Assembly (NCBI GenBank): GCA_024663395.1
Contig: JANFAH010000049.1
Span: 372,001 to 436,000 of the forward strand
Direction: 5' to 3'
DNA length: 64,000 nucleotides
DNA from: Pisolithus tinctorius
Lineage: Eukaryota; Basidiomycota; Agaricomycetes; Boletales; Pisolithaceae
In this document: positions 34,388-46,623 of the stretch, piece by piece
Position numbering within the stretch: the first letter of the stretch is position 1
Layout: each line of letters starts with the position of its first letter
Program-made: the position numbers and the translations under genes
The notes under the pieces: generated by a model
The model's input: only the letters and a program-made list of their open reading frames with translations
Databases searched by the model: none
Told to the model about the DNA's origin: nothing

Positions 34388-35291
34388 TGTCATGTCCATG
34401 ACTCTTGGACTCGGACTCAGTCCAGTCCGGACCCCTAGCCCCTATCTCCGGTCAACTCCGGTCCTAGTCCAGCCTAGAAAACCCAGTCCCGGCCCTAGAT
34501 AACTCAACTCCGGTCTGAATAACTCAAGTCCGGTGTTTTACCCCTATCTCCGGTCCATTTCGGCCTCTCGGCCTTGCGCTGCTCCACCCCGGTCCTCCCA
34601 GGTCTATGTCCGGGTCACTCGGACATAACTCCGGTCTGTTTCCCTTTGTTTGTACTATATTTAGTCTAGCCCGTTCATCTGACTTTTGCTTACTGTACAA
34701 ATCCTGTGTCTGACCCCAGTATGCCGGTCACCCGGACTTTAGCTATTAGTCTCTGCACAGCCTCTGTGGCTGTCCTCACCCTTGCTAATCGTCTTGCTAA
34801 TAGCTTATTCACAAGTCCGGCTTTGTGTTCTTTACTCCGGACCGGCCTCATGTATTTAACCCCTGTACATACATCGTAGTACCCTCAGTCAGAATATCAA
34901 CTTAGTATTACCCTCAACTCCGTATTACCCCTCGAGACTACTCTATAGCTAAGGCCGAGCCTTAAGCTATCCCCGACCCCTGTCCCGGACCTCTCCCCGG
35001 CTTGCATAAGGGTACAGCACATAAGCTGAGACCAAGGGAGGTAGATCCAACCCCGGACCAGCTTCCCCTTGTGCGCACTCCAAGACCGGTCGGTTTCCCA
35101 CGCTACCGGCCTTGTTCCCGCGCTCCCGGCCTTAAGTCCGGTCCTCCGGACTTAGCCCCTAACCTCCGGCCTCGACTCTGGTCCAACTGGACTTGGCCCC
35201 TGTCTCTCGGCCTTGACTCTGGCCACTCGGACTCAGCCCCTGTCACCCGGTCTTGAAGCCCGGTCACCCGAGGGTAAACCTGTACTTCACA
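34388..35291 (+). repeat. LARD 5' LTR
   Basis: 904 bp, TGTCATGTCC..TACTTCACA. TATTTAA at 34853-34859, and the predicted RNA start AGTCAGAATAT at 34887, 34 nt downstream. CpG-rich with many CCGG words. Confidence 0.92.
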
Positions 35292-35293
35292 GT

Positions 35294-35304
35294 ATATTCT
35301 GACT
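35294..35304 (+). promoter_or_regulatory. LARD self-priming primer-binding site
   Basis: ATATTCTGACT, 2 nt after the LTR, complements AGTCAGAATAT at 34887-34897 over all 11 positions. Confidence 0.78.
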
Positions 35305-38300
35305 CACGCTTGTGCAAGCCATTGCATCATATCTAGGTCCTGCTCTAGAGCCCCTACCCATGACCCTGCCCATCAGGACTCATCGGGATACCTCTCCTCT
35401 GACTCCGGGGCCCAACCCGGAGATCTCTGCTAAAGCAGAGAGGTAACCCGGCACCCCTTGGCACTCTGCACACCCCTGGGTTGCATTACCCCTGACACCA
35501 TGTCCTTAGTAGTCAAAACTTAATGCATCCATTCCCTCACTCCTGAGCCCTGCCTGCCACTTGTTTCTTCCTGACTCCGGACCGGCCATGTCAACCCCTG
35601 AGTCGGACTCACCATCCGGACTCACCACCAACCTGGGTTCATGCCTGAGCCCACTCCCAGGTCGGAGTTACCCTCCGGACTTGCCCCTGAGCCGGCCTCA
35701 TCAACCGGACTCACTTCTGTCAGCTCCCCCGAGCTACCCCTGACCTCTGGCTGGTCACCCCGGTCTTCACCTCAGTCCTTACCTCGGTTGTCCCAGCACT
35801 CTAGCCCAGCTGTCTTCGTCCAGTTCTACTGTACTGAACACTGGGATCTCATCACTCATTTGACCTCCTGACTCCCTGATATTGGTCTTCGGACATCTGT
35901 GCACCTCCAGTGCAGCCCACAGGCCTGGACTTGGCCAGTCCCGGCCCTCAACACCTTCCCTGGTTCCCCATCGGCACTCGGCTTCAGCAGTTTTTGGGTC
36001 TGGTCTCCACCCTCGGCCTTTGCTACACCGGCCTTGGAGCCCTGGACCCCCTTCCGGTCTCCAGACTGTCTGTTACCGGCCTGTCCAGCCTTGGTTGGCT
36101 TGTCCACACTCACCCGGACTTGCCTGAAGCCGGTTTGCCACTTCCCTCGGCCTCCTGCCCTTTGTTACTGGCCCTCTCAGCCCCGGTTTGATTCAGCCAC
36201 CTCACCCGGACTTGTCTAGACCTGTTACTAGGTCTTGGACTGGTCCTGGCTCCCCTCAGACCTTTCTGTTCCTCATAGACCCCTCCCGGGTCTCCTGTCC
36301 GTTGTCCCAGTCCTGCACTAGTCACCTTGGCCTCGGGGTGGTGCTTGTCCTTTGGACTTGCACCAGGCCTCGGCTCTGGTGGTCTTAGCTAGTGCATGAC
36401 ACCTCCGTTTTGGTCTAGGACCGGTCTGCCAGCCCTCTGGCCCTTAGTCCGGTCCCTGGCCTCTCCGCTGGCCTCTCTTTTCACTTAGAGGCACCCCCTG
36501 GGCATGCTAGTCCTTCGGACTTGCTCCTGGCCCTGGTCTTCGGTCTAGGACCGGTCTGCCAGTCCTCTGGCCCCTGTCCCGGTCCCTGACCTCATTTCCA
36601 GACCTTTCCCTGTCCTCTGTCCACCCCGGGATCCTAACCGGGTTAACAAGTTGGTAACTTTGTACTCCGGAAGCCAAAACCGGTGGTCTCGGTTGAGACA
36701 AAACAATTAGAGTCTACCCCAGGATCCTAACTGGGTCAACAAGTTGGTACTCTGGTACACCAGAAGCCAAACTGGTGGTCTTGGTAGAGACAAATCAATT
36801 AGTGCATCACTCCAGCCCCTTAGCAGTCCTGGCTCATCCTGCCAGTCCCTTGGCCTCAACCTGGCTTTGTAGCTCTGGTCCGGACTTGCCAACTCCGGTC
36901 CCCTTGTGGCCCTGGCTCGCCCTGCCAGTCCCTCGGCCTCAACCTGGCTTTGTAGCATGGACCGGACTTGCTAACTCCGGTCCTCCTATTTGTGTCCGCT
37001 TTTTCCACCTCTGGACTCCCTTATGACCGGTCCCCTGAGTTCTGGTCTTCCCTCCTTCACTAGGCCTTGTCAGCCTGTTATCTCCGGACTTCCTTAGAGC
37101 CCCTGACCGGTCTTGCTGACTCCGGCTTTCTTTCTCTTTTCCGGTGTTCATCTCCAGGCCTCCTTGTGGCCCCTGACTGGTCTTGCTCACTCCGGACTCG
37201 TTTCTTTGGCTGGTCTCCCATCTCCGGCCTCCCTCGGCCTCTGATACCCCTTGGGTAGCTCTATGCTACTCCTCTGTCACTCATTTGGCCTTTGGGCCTC
37301 TCCCTCCTCCCGGAACTACCCCTGTCCTCTACCCCAGTGCTATGGTCTTGACCTAGCACCTCTTTCCGGTCCTTGGTGGACCCGGCCTTGGTTCTCTCTC
37401 GGTCTCTGACCCCTGTTTTAATCGGCCTTGTCAACCCGTTAGGAACTGAAGTATCTTGGTTGTAGGGAACCGACTAGCCCACTCAATAGGCACCCGTTGG
37501 TGGCCGAGTGTAGTGCAGTCACCTATCCCCACCTAATACTAAAGTTTGCTAACCCCCCTGACGTCAACCCCGCCTTGGAGCATGAATTTGCTTGCAAGAC
37601 ACCCCGGGCTTCGGCCCATCTGACAAACCCCTGACTCTGCCGGTCTGTTTCCCAGCTCACCCACTCGCCCCGGAACTTGTATGTTCGCGAGGCCCCTTCG
37701 GGTGCCAGCTAACCCCTCACCTTCCCCTAACCATTGCCACTGTCACCCCACCATTGACTCCGGAACTCCGGTCCTACCCACTCTCCCGACTCCGGTCTTA
37801 CCGGTTGTCTTTTGACTCCAGTCTTCACCGACCTTCTGGTTTCCTCTCGGGCTCTGGTTCCGGCCTTCATACCCTTATTTTCGACTCCAACACTCCTTAC
37901 TATCCCCATACCAGTCCGGCCTGCTCTGCCGGCCTTGTATCTCCGGTTTTAAAGCTTTTCCGGCCTTGAAAAAGCTTCCCGAAACCGGTCTTGACACCTG
38001 TTAAGCCGGTCTCAGCATTCTCAGTACTCGGACTTGCAACTCCGGTGGTAGTACTCCTACTACCTGTCCAGTACTCCGCTCCATGGTCCTAGCCCGTACC
38101 TCATACCCCTGTAGACTTGGGAAGTCTACCCTAAGAGGGGGATAAGGGACCTCGCTAGTGACCTACTCTCTTCCAAACTCCTGTCTGCTACCTCTCTGGT
38201 GCCCTCAGCACAACCCTGTTCGGTCCCTGCACACCGGTTCCCAGTTCCTTGGCCCGGTCCTTGCATACTGAAACACTCCCGAACCACCTGCCCCAGGTTG

Positions 38301-40227
38301 CTCCCAGCCCCTAACATCTGTGTTGGTACTCCGGTCTCACTGTCTCAGTAGTCCTCGGCCTTGGTGATTGTGTGTTCAGCGGTCTCACTGGCCTCGGCCT
38401 CCTGTTCTCAGCCTTTCGGCTGGACAACCCCTAGGCCTCACCCAGTCTCCAGACCCCCTGAACCGGTCCTCCAGTGACTTTTGGCCCTCAGGCTTCTTGC
38501 CACCGGAGAACCCACCTCCAACTAACTCCGGACACCCCTAAACCAGACTCAACACCCGGACTCAGCTTTGGCTGGCACTCCTAGGCTTCATTGCACCGGT
38601 CTCATGACCTGCTGGTCCCCGGTTCATGCCTAGATATGCTAGGTCCTCTGGTCTTTGTCCAGACCAAACTCTAGCTGTTGTAGACAGCCCCTAGTCCCTC
38701 GCTGACCTCCAGAAGCCCGTCTGGCCTGTTTCCAAGGTGCTTGGCACTTGGCCTTGCCACTTCCGGCCTCGGGTTCACACCTTGCTACCCCTGGTTACCC
38801 CGGTCTCAGTGTTAGCCTGTCGGCCTACACTGTTTTGGCCTCCGGTTGTCAGCCCACCAGCTCGATGGCACCTCAGGTCACCTCTAGCCACCCCAAACCC
38901 CTCCGACTCCTTCAGACCGGCCTCCAGCCAGCCACTCCGGCCCTGCCCAACCCCAGACCGGTCTCCCTTTGTATTTCCAGCCTTACAGCCCCATACAGGT
39001 CGAGACTGACCTCCCATAGCCTTTCTAGCCCTTTTAGCCCTTACTGGCTCCCGACTGGTCCCCACCCGGCTTTTCTAAGCCCCCTGACCATTAGACCGGT
39101 CTCCAGTTGCCCCTTCCGGTCCTCTCTGACTCTCAGACCGGTTCCCGGCCTTCCCGGCCTTCTGTCCCCTTGACCACTCTTCGGTTTTGCTGTTTCTGCC
39201 AGACCAGTCGCTTTAGCACAACTGGCTCCACCACTCCCAGTCTCGGTCTCCGGCTTTTGCCACCCCCGGCCTGAGCCACTCTCGGTCTCAGCCTTCGGCT
39301 TTGACCCCTGCCTCTAGCTCCGGTCTCCTGTTTCCTTGTTATATGTTTTCTTGGTTTTCTGTTATCCGTTTTCTTTTTCTGTAGATACACTTTCAGACCC
39401 CGTGACCCCCTGGAGCAGACCTTGGACCTGCCCCGGCCTTCTTGGCACTTCTCGTGACCCTCCATATCCCTGCAGTGCAGTCCCGGTCCAACTGGTGCAT
39501 TCCTAGACCGGTTTTCCGGCCTTCCCGGCACCCACCTAGCCTTTGTGCCTTTCCGGTGTCACTCAGCAGCACACTGGTACACCCCTGGACCATCTTTTGG
39601 TCATCTCCAGGCCTCTCTAGACCCTCTCGGTCTCCATGTTGCCCTGAACCAGCTTTGAAGCGCACCTCTGGCCTTAGTGGCACACTCCTGGTACATTAGT
39701 TGGACATTACCGGTCCCCTGCACATCTTCGGTCTCCGGTTTTCCCTGACCTGGCCCTGAAGCACACCCCTAGGCCTTACCTGGTCATTCCCAGCCTTCGG
39801 TTTGCCTTAACCCAGCTCTGAAGTGCGACTCCGGCCCTCTGAAACATCGGCCTCGGCTTCACTGTCTCTGGAAACCCCTGTCCAGCCGGTCTAGTCACTC
39901 CCAGACTCGGCTTTGCCCTCTCCCGGCCTGCGGAACCATCTGGTGGCCTCCTAGACCGGTCTTCGGCCCTCCTTGTTGTTGCTTCTCCAGCCTCGGGTTC
40001 CCAGAACAGTCTTCAGACTTGACCCTTGCCCTCAAACCCGCCTTGTGCTATTCCGGTCCGAACTACTGGACCTCCGGTCATCGCTGTCCTGTCTCCCAGC
40101 CCTCGGGCTCACCCTTGGCGCTGTGTGTGCACTCGGACTCACTCCTAGTCATGGGACCTCACTGCGTAACCCTCTGAACATGTTTCCCTATGGAACCTCA
40201 AGGGTTCGGTTCCTAAGAGGGGGATAC
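35305..40227 (+). other. LARD internal region, non-coding
   Basis: About 4.9 kb without a credible gene. It is strongly pyrimidine-biased on the plus strand and full of CCGG/CGGTC words. The longest open frames (~140 codons) are low-complexity P/S/L-rich and overlap others in several frames. Near 38115-38160 it reads like the Gyp2/Gyp3 pol segment 'WDVYPKEGD', with stops, suggesting a pol-derived ancestry. It ends in the polypurine tract AAGAGGGGGATAC just before the 3' LTR, as in Gyp2 and Gyp3. Confidence 0.7.
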
Positions 40228-41131
40228 TGTCATGTCCATGACTCTTGGACTCGGACTCAGTCCAGTCTGGACCCCTAGCCCCTATCTCCGGTCAACTCCG
40301 GTCCTAGTCCAGCCTAGAAAACCCAGTCCCGGCCCTAGATAACTCAACTCCGGTCTGAATAACTCAAGTCCGGTGTTTTACCCCTATCTCCGGTCCATTT
40401 CGGCCTCTCGGCCTTGCGCTGCTCCACCCTGGTCCTCCCAGGTCTATGTCCGGGTCACTCGGACATAACTCCGGTCTGTTTCCCTTTGTTTGTACTATAT
40501 TTAGTCTAGCCCGTTCATCTGACTTTTGCTTACTGTACAAATCCTGTGTCTGACCCCAGTATGCCGGTCACCCGGACTTTAGCTATTAGTCTCTGCACAG
40601 CCTCTGTGGCTGTCCTCACCCTTGCTAATCGTCTTGCTAATAGCTTATTCACAAGTCCGGCTTTGTGTTCTTTACTCCGGACCGGCCTCATGTATTTAAC
40701 CCCTGTACATACATCGTAGTACCCTCAGTCAGAATATCAACTTAGTATTACCCTCAACTCCGTATTACCCCTCGAGACTACTCTATAGCTAAGGCCGAGC
40801 CTTAAGCTATCCCCGACCCCTGTCCCGGACCTCTCCCCGGCTTGCATAAGGGTACAGCACATAAGCTGAGACCAAGGGAGGTAGATCCAACCCCGGACCA
40901 GCTTCCCCTTGTGCGCACTCCAAGACCGGTCGGTTTCCCACGCTACCGGCCTTGTTCCCGCGCTCCCGGCCTTAAGTCCGGTCCTCCGGACTTAGCCCCT
41001 AACCTCCGGCCTCGACTCTGGTCCAACTGGACTTGGCCCCTGTCTCTCGGCCTTGACTCTGGCCACTCGGACTCAGCCCCTGTCACCCGGTCTTGAAGCC
41101 CGGTCACCCGAGGGTAAACCCGTACTTCACA
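40228..41131 (+). repeat. LARD 3' LTR
   Basis: 904 bp, same length as the 5' LTR, with three differences that I can find. Confidence 0.92.
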
Positions 41132-42384
41132 GCCTGCCACTGCTGCCAAATGGCAAAAAGTTCCAGGCTACCTCCTGCAGGAAAGCTCCTTCCAAACCCT
41201 GTCCCTGAATGCCCCTGGACTGACATCTCAATCGACTTTATGGAACTACCAGAGGCGCAGGGCTTTGATAATGTCATGGTGGTGGTGGACAGGTTCTCCA
41301 AGGAGGTGGTCTTTGCCCCTACCACCAAGGAGGTTTCCTCACTGCAGACAGTGGAGCTCTTCCATGACCATGTGTGGACTCAGCATGGCTTGCCTTCCTC
41401 CATCATCTCTGACTGTGGACCTCAGTTTGCTAGTACCTTCACTGCCAAACTCTGTAAGATGCTTGGGGTCAAACCCAAGCTTTCCACTGCTTTCCATCCC
41501 CAGACAGACGGCCAGACAGAACATCTTAACCAGGATTTACAGCAGTACCTTCGCCTCTTTGTCAATGATCAACAGGACTCTTGGCCTTCTTGGCTCAAAG
41601 TCACTCAGTTCTCCTACAATAACAAGCGACAGGAGTCCACTGGCAAGACTCCCTTCTCAGTCACTTGCTCCTATATCCCCAGAATGGGTGTGGAGCCCTT
41701 CCTTTCAAAAGCGGAGGCTGCTATGGACCACACTGTTGACCTTGCTAAGGTTCTGGAGGATATGAAGAAGGCCCTGGACAAAGCTGCACAATGGATGAAG
41801 GCATCTGCAGATGCAACTCATTCTGATGCTCCCCCCTACTCTGTCAGTGACTTGGTCTGGCTGGAAACCTCCTGAATCTCTCTCTCCAGTTGCCCTTCCA
41901 GGAAACTCACTGAATGATGGGTTGGCCCTTACAAGGTTGTTTCACTCAAACCCAATGTGGTAGAGTTGAAACTCCCTAAAACTCTTAAAATCCACCCAGT
42001 TGTTAATGTTTCCCAGGTCAAACCTTACAAGGGACCACTAGAGGGCCAGACCATCACTTGTCCTGGACCAGTGGTGGGACACGAAGGCAATGAAGAGTTC
42101 GAGGTGGACTATGTCGCTGATTCCCATCTAAAAAAGGGCAAACTGGAATATCTCATCCATTGGAAGGGATATCATGATGAGGATCGCACCTGGGAGCCCG
42201 AATCTGCCCTAAAAACTGCCCCTAGTGCCATCAGGGACTTCCACCGTCAAAATCCTTCTGCCCCTTGGAAACTCCATGGCATGGACTCCTCCCTTTTCTC
42301 CTCTCTCTTTCAGCCCCTAGAGAACTTCACTGACACTGTCCCTACCTTCAATCACCTGGAAGTTGATTTCTAAGGAGGGGATAG

Positions 42385-42760
42385 TGTTACAATACATGCT
42401 CTTTTTCTTTTCTTATCTAATCTTTTGACCTTGTCTTGTCTCTTGGACTTGGCCTGAACTCCGGCCTAGACCTCACCTTGCCTTTACCACATGTTCTCCT
42501 TCTAGTACATTCCACTCCACTATGATATCATCATGACATCACTACGATGTCATGGACCTCATGTATGCCTCACTGTTACCTCGTGTATCTTAGTATGAAT
42601 ACCGATGCTCAATCACCCAGCTAGCTCTAAGCTAGATCATTTGGGTCTATGAGTCCTAAAGTCGCCTGCTTCTAAGTCATCTCCCCTTCTCTTTCTCTTC
42701 TCTCTTCTCTTGGGTTCTTGGTGCGAGCCTACAACAAGCCTGTTGTTAGGTCTCGTCACA
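42385..42760 (+). repeat. Gyp4 3' LTR
   Basis: 376 bp, TGTTACAATAC..CTCGTCACA, preceded by the polypurine stretch AAGGAGGGGATAG. Followed by the target duplication ATCCC. Confidence 0.9.
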
Positions 42761-42765
42761 ATCCC

Positions 42766-45700
42766 AACTGTGTGGAACCAGACATCCAACTCAACATGTC
42801 TGCTCTCTCTAGTCCAAATTCTTTACTTCTGTCTGTAACTCTTCTTGATTATTCTGTTGAAACTGTTTCTGCATTGATCAATTCTGGCTCTTCTCATTGT
42901 TTTGTAGACCTGTCCATAATCAAAAAATATGCTATTCCTGTTTCCTCTGTTTCTCTGCCAATTCCACTCTGCTTGTTTGATGGTAGTACAAATGCTGTCA
43001 TTTCCCAAGAAGTAGATCTTTCCCTCTGCTTTCCTTCTGGCAATGTCAACTCTGTTTCATTTTATGTTACTCCATTGGATTCTTCATGTTCACTGGTATT
43101 AGGACACAACTGGCTCACCTGCTTCAATCCATCAACTGACTGGGTACTGGGCAGTATATCATTCAAACCACTGTTTCAGGGAATGCCAACACCCCAGGTG
43201 CCTTTGTCACCTTCTGCTGCAACCTCCACTCTGGATCCAACACCCTCTGCTCTGTCTGCAGCTCTGGCTGCAACTCTGACAGACTTGCCATGCTCTGCTC
43301 TGCTTGTCTCACTCATCAATGCTGCTGCATATGTCAGAGCCTGTGCTCTCCCTGGCTCTAGACAGTTCCACTTACAACTCTCCACTGATGATGTGAAGCT
43401 TCATGCATCCTCCACTTCTTCTCCACCACCTGACCTCTCCTTGGTCCCTCCTGAGTATCATGAGTTTGCCAATGTCTTTAGTAAAGACAAGGCTCCTGAA
43501 CTTCTGCCACACTGCTCATTTGATCTCAAGATTGACCTTGAGGAAGGAGCTTCTCTGCCCATTGGCACAATCTACTCTCTTTCTCTGCCAGAGCTTGAAG
43601 CTCTCTGTGCCTTCATTGATGAGCATCTTGGCTACAGTTTCATCAAGCAGTCCACCTCTGCCCATGGTGCCCCTGTCCTCTTCATAAAAAAGAAGGACAG
43701 TTCACTCTGCCTCTGCATAGACTATCAAGGACTCAATAAAATCATGAAAAAAGACCACTATCCACTGCCACTCATCTCTGACTTACTCGACTCTCCAAGC
43801 CATGCTAAAGTCTACACCAAGATCAACCTCCACCATGCCTATCATCTAGTCCACATCACAGACAGAGATGAATGGAAAACAGCTTTCTGCACTCATTATG
43901 GTTCTTACAAGTGGCAGGTAATGCCATTTGGTCTGACTAATATGCCTGCAGCTTTCCAGTGATTTGTTAATAGCATCTTTGCAAACATGCTTGATGTCTG
44001 CATCATGGTATACCTTGATGACATCCTAATCTATTCACAGGACATGAAGTCACACAATGAACATGTAAAAGAGGTACTCTGCCACCTTTGAAAGCATGGT
44101 CTTTATGCCAAGCCAGAGAAGTGCAAGTTCCATTCTGACTCCATTGAGTACCTCAGTTATGTTCTTTCTCCCTCCAGTCTCACCATGTCCACTGAGAAGG
44201 TTCAGGCAGTCCATGACTGGCCTGAGCTGTGGAAGGTGTGAGACATCCAGTCCTTCCTTGGCTTTGCAAATTTCTACAGACAATTCATTAATAACTACTC
44301 TGACATCATCATTCTGCTCACTTGCCTCACATGAAAGGGTGCTCCTTGGAACTTTTCCAAGGAGTGTCGCTCCACCTTCCTCCACCTGAAGGATGCCTTC
44401 AGCTCCACTCCTATTCTCGCTCACTGGGTTCCTGATGCTCTGCTTACAGTTGAAACTGATGCCTCCAACTATGCCATTGCTGGTATTTTGTCACTCACCT
44501 GCTCTGATGGTGAACTCTGCCCAGTTGCTTTCTACTCATGCACCATGACCACACCAGAACTCAACTATGATACCCACAACAAGGAGCTGTTGGCTATCTT
44601 TGAGGCTTTCTGCCATTGGTGGCATTACCTAGAAGGTTCTGCCTTGCCTGTCAACATGGTGATGGACCACAAAAACCTTGAGTATTTTTCCACCTCTAAG
44701 GTTCTCACTCATCGACAGGCCCACTGGTCAGAGTACCTTTCATAGTTTAACCTTTCCATCTGCTTCTGATCTGGCTGCCTAGGAGCCAAACCTGATGCAC
44801 TTATGTGACATTGGGACATCTACCCAAAAGGGGGGGATAGAGACTACATGCAGGTAAATCCTCACAATCTCCACCCAATGTTTACACAGGAGCAACTTGC
44901 ATTGTCCCTCCATACCACCACCCTCATGGCACCTGTGCTCCATGCTGCCATGGTCTTCAATGTTGAGTGCTTGCACTCCAACATCATCTCTGCCCTACCA
45001 TCTGACCCTGTCTCTGCCAGCCATCTCCCAACTCTGACTAAGCCTCAGTGGTCCCTGGACTCCAACAGTCTACTCTGCCTTGACAGTCACATCTTTGTCC
45101 CTGACATTGATGATCTCCACCTTCAAGTGCTTTGGTTCAAGCATGACCCATCCTCTAGCAGGCCATTTTGGACAAAACCACACCCTAGAACTCATCCACA
45201 GGGACTATGTGTGGCCTAACCTCTGCTCCAATGTGAATGAATATGTCAGGTCCTGCACTGCCTGTGGACAGAGTAAAACTCCATGCCACCACCCCTATGG
45301 TCTGCTGAAGCAACTCCCTGTCCCAGAGAGACCTTGGAACTCCATCTCCATGGACTTCATCAAACACCTCCCCAACTCCAATGGCTACTTTGCCATCATC
45401 ATGGTAGTGGACCACCTCTCAAAGCAAGTGGTGTTCATCCCCACTCCTGACTCCATCACCTCCACTGAACTTGCTAAGCTCTTCCTTACCCATGTCTTCT
45501 CCAAGCATGGAGTACCAGCTAATGTCACCTCTGACAGAGGTCCTGAGTTTGTCTCACACTTCTTCCACTCTTTAGGAAAGGCCCTTGATATGCATCTTCA
45601 CTTCACTTTGGGTTACCACCCAGAAGGTGATGACCAGACTGAGCAAATAAACCAGACCCTCGAGCAGTACCTTTGTGTCTACTGTAACTACCAACAAGAC

Positions 45701-46435
45701 AATTGGGCTGAGCTGTTACCTCTAGCAGAGTTCACTTTCAACAACACACCAAGTGCAACAACTGGAGTTTCTCCCTTCTTTGCTAACAAGGGATATCATC
45801 CAAACCTGTCTATGGTCCCTGACCAAGACTTCACCTCTCCAAGGGCTCATGACTATGTCATTGAGCTCTCCACCCTCCATGACTTCCTCTGCTCTGAAAT
45901 GTCCACTGCTCAGCAGGACTACCAGGGTCCAGCAGATGCCAAATGCATACCTCCACCTGAGCTCAAGGTCAGAGAACAGGCCTATGTCAAAGCCAAGTAC
46001 TTCCATTCTACTTGTCCTTCAGACAAACTCTCTGAAAAGTACTTAGGTCCATTCACCATCTTGGCCAGGCCAGGTACACACTCCATCACCCTTAAGCTCC
46101 CTGACTCTATGTGCTCAATACATCTGGTCTTCCATGTCTCACAACTGGAAGCTGCAGTGGCTAACCCTTTCCCAAACCAACAACAACCTCTGCCTCCACT
46201 AGTGGATGTCAATGGTGACCTTGAGTATGAAGTGTTGGAGATACTCAACTCTAAGGTGGACCACTGTTGCCACCACTGTCAACTCTTGTATCTAGTCCAC
46301 TGGGCTGGTTATGAGAACACCAATAAAGAAACCTCTTGGTTGCTTGCAACTGAGCTGGATCATGCCTCCAACATAGTTTCCACTTTCCATGAACATTATC
46401 CACACAAACCTGGCCTGTACCAACCTCCACCATAA
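42766..46435 (+). pseudogene. pol: Gyp1-2 pol
   Basis: Continues the -1 frame from the gag junction across the Gyp4 insertion. Protease motif INSGSSHCFVD (Asp replaced), RT with YLDD near 44010, RNase H, integrase zinc region, DD..E core, and a chromodomain ending 'HYPHKPGLYQP' at TAA 46433-46435. Stops include TGA at 43960-43962 (former CGA). A one-base insertion near 45150 shifts the frame in the integrase zinc region (compare 27520-27545 of Gyp1-1). Methionine at 42796 looks like a start, but the matching codon in the less decayed families is GTG/ACG, so it is probably a CpG transition and not a real start. Confidence 0.88.
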
Positions 46436-46623
46436 TACTCCACCTACATAACCCTCCTCTGTGGACCAACTCTGCCCCTTACCAAACTACCTTAAGTACT
46501 TTAGAATTTTCTCTGCCTATCCATCTCACTTCTCAGAACCAAAAAATAAAGTCACAAGTCTATTTTGTAGTAGTATAAAAATATACAAACTAAAAACAAA
46601 AAAAAAGAAAAAGAAAAACTACC

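Larger units (their letters stand above)
34388..41131 (+). mobile_element. LARD: large non-autonomous LTR element
   Basis: 6744 bp with two 904-bp LTRs (34388-35291 and 40228-41131), flanked by GCCTG (34383-34387 and 41132-41136) inside Gyp4 integrase. I find only three LTR differences, all CpG transitions, so insertion is recent. Primer site and polypurine tract are in place, but there is no gag, protease, RT or integrase. Confidence 0.92.
30882..42373 (+). pseudogene. gag-pol: Gyp4 gag-pol, interrupted by the LARD
   Basis: A single polyprotein frame. It has an N-terminal coiled coil and capsid region, a degenerate zinc knuckle starting at residue ~285 (CFDCQGNHYKHDC), protease DSG at residues 454-456, RT with YIDD at 785-788, RNase H (KTDASDFT) and integrase with its zinc region. 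At 34387 the LARD splits it; it resumes at 41137 after the duplicated GCCTG, with the DD..E core and a chromodomain (near 42100-42240), ending at TAA 42371-42373. Stops at 33849-33851 and 34200-34202, and two more near 41873 and 41914, break the frame. At least the first two fit CGA-to-TGA. Unlike Gyp1-Gyp3 it needs no frameshift and has no aORF. Confidence 0.9.
30198..42760 (+). mobile_element. Gyp4, Gypsy element with a single gag-pol frame
   Basis: Bounded by ATCCC at 30193-30197 and 42761-42765, between the gag and pol of Gyp1-2. LTRs are 30198-30574 and 42385-42760. Gag-pol is one frame, with a chromodomain. The element contains the LARD at 34388-41131. The LTRs differ at scattered sites, mostly C/T. 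Confidence 0.92.

Noticed and set aside
37592..39699. Open frames of 85-141 codons inside the LARD
   Set aside because: Low-complexity P/S/L/R-rich, overlapping in several frames on both strands, no motif; expected from biased composition.
42796..43962. ATG at the start of Gyp1-2 pol as an independent start
   Set aside because: Gyp2-3 and Gyp3 have GTG/ACG at this codon, so the ATG is explained by a CpG transition; the frameshift signal upstream fits better.
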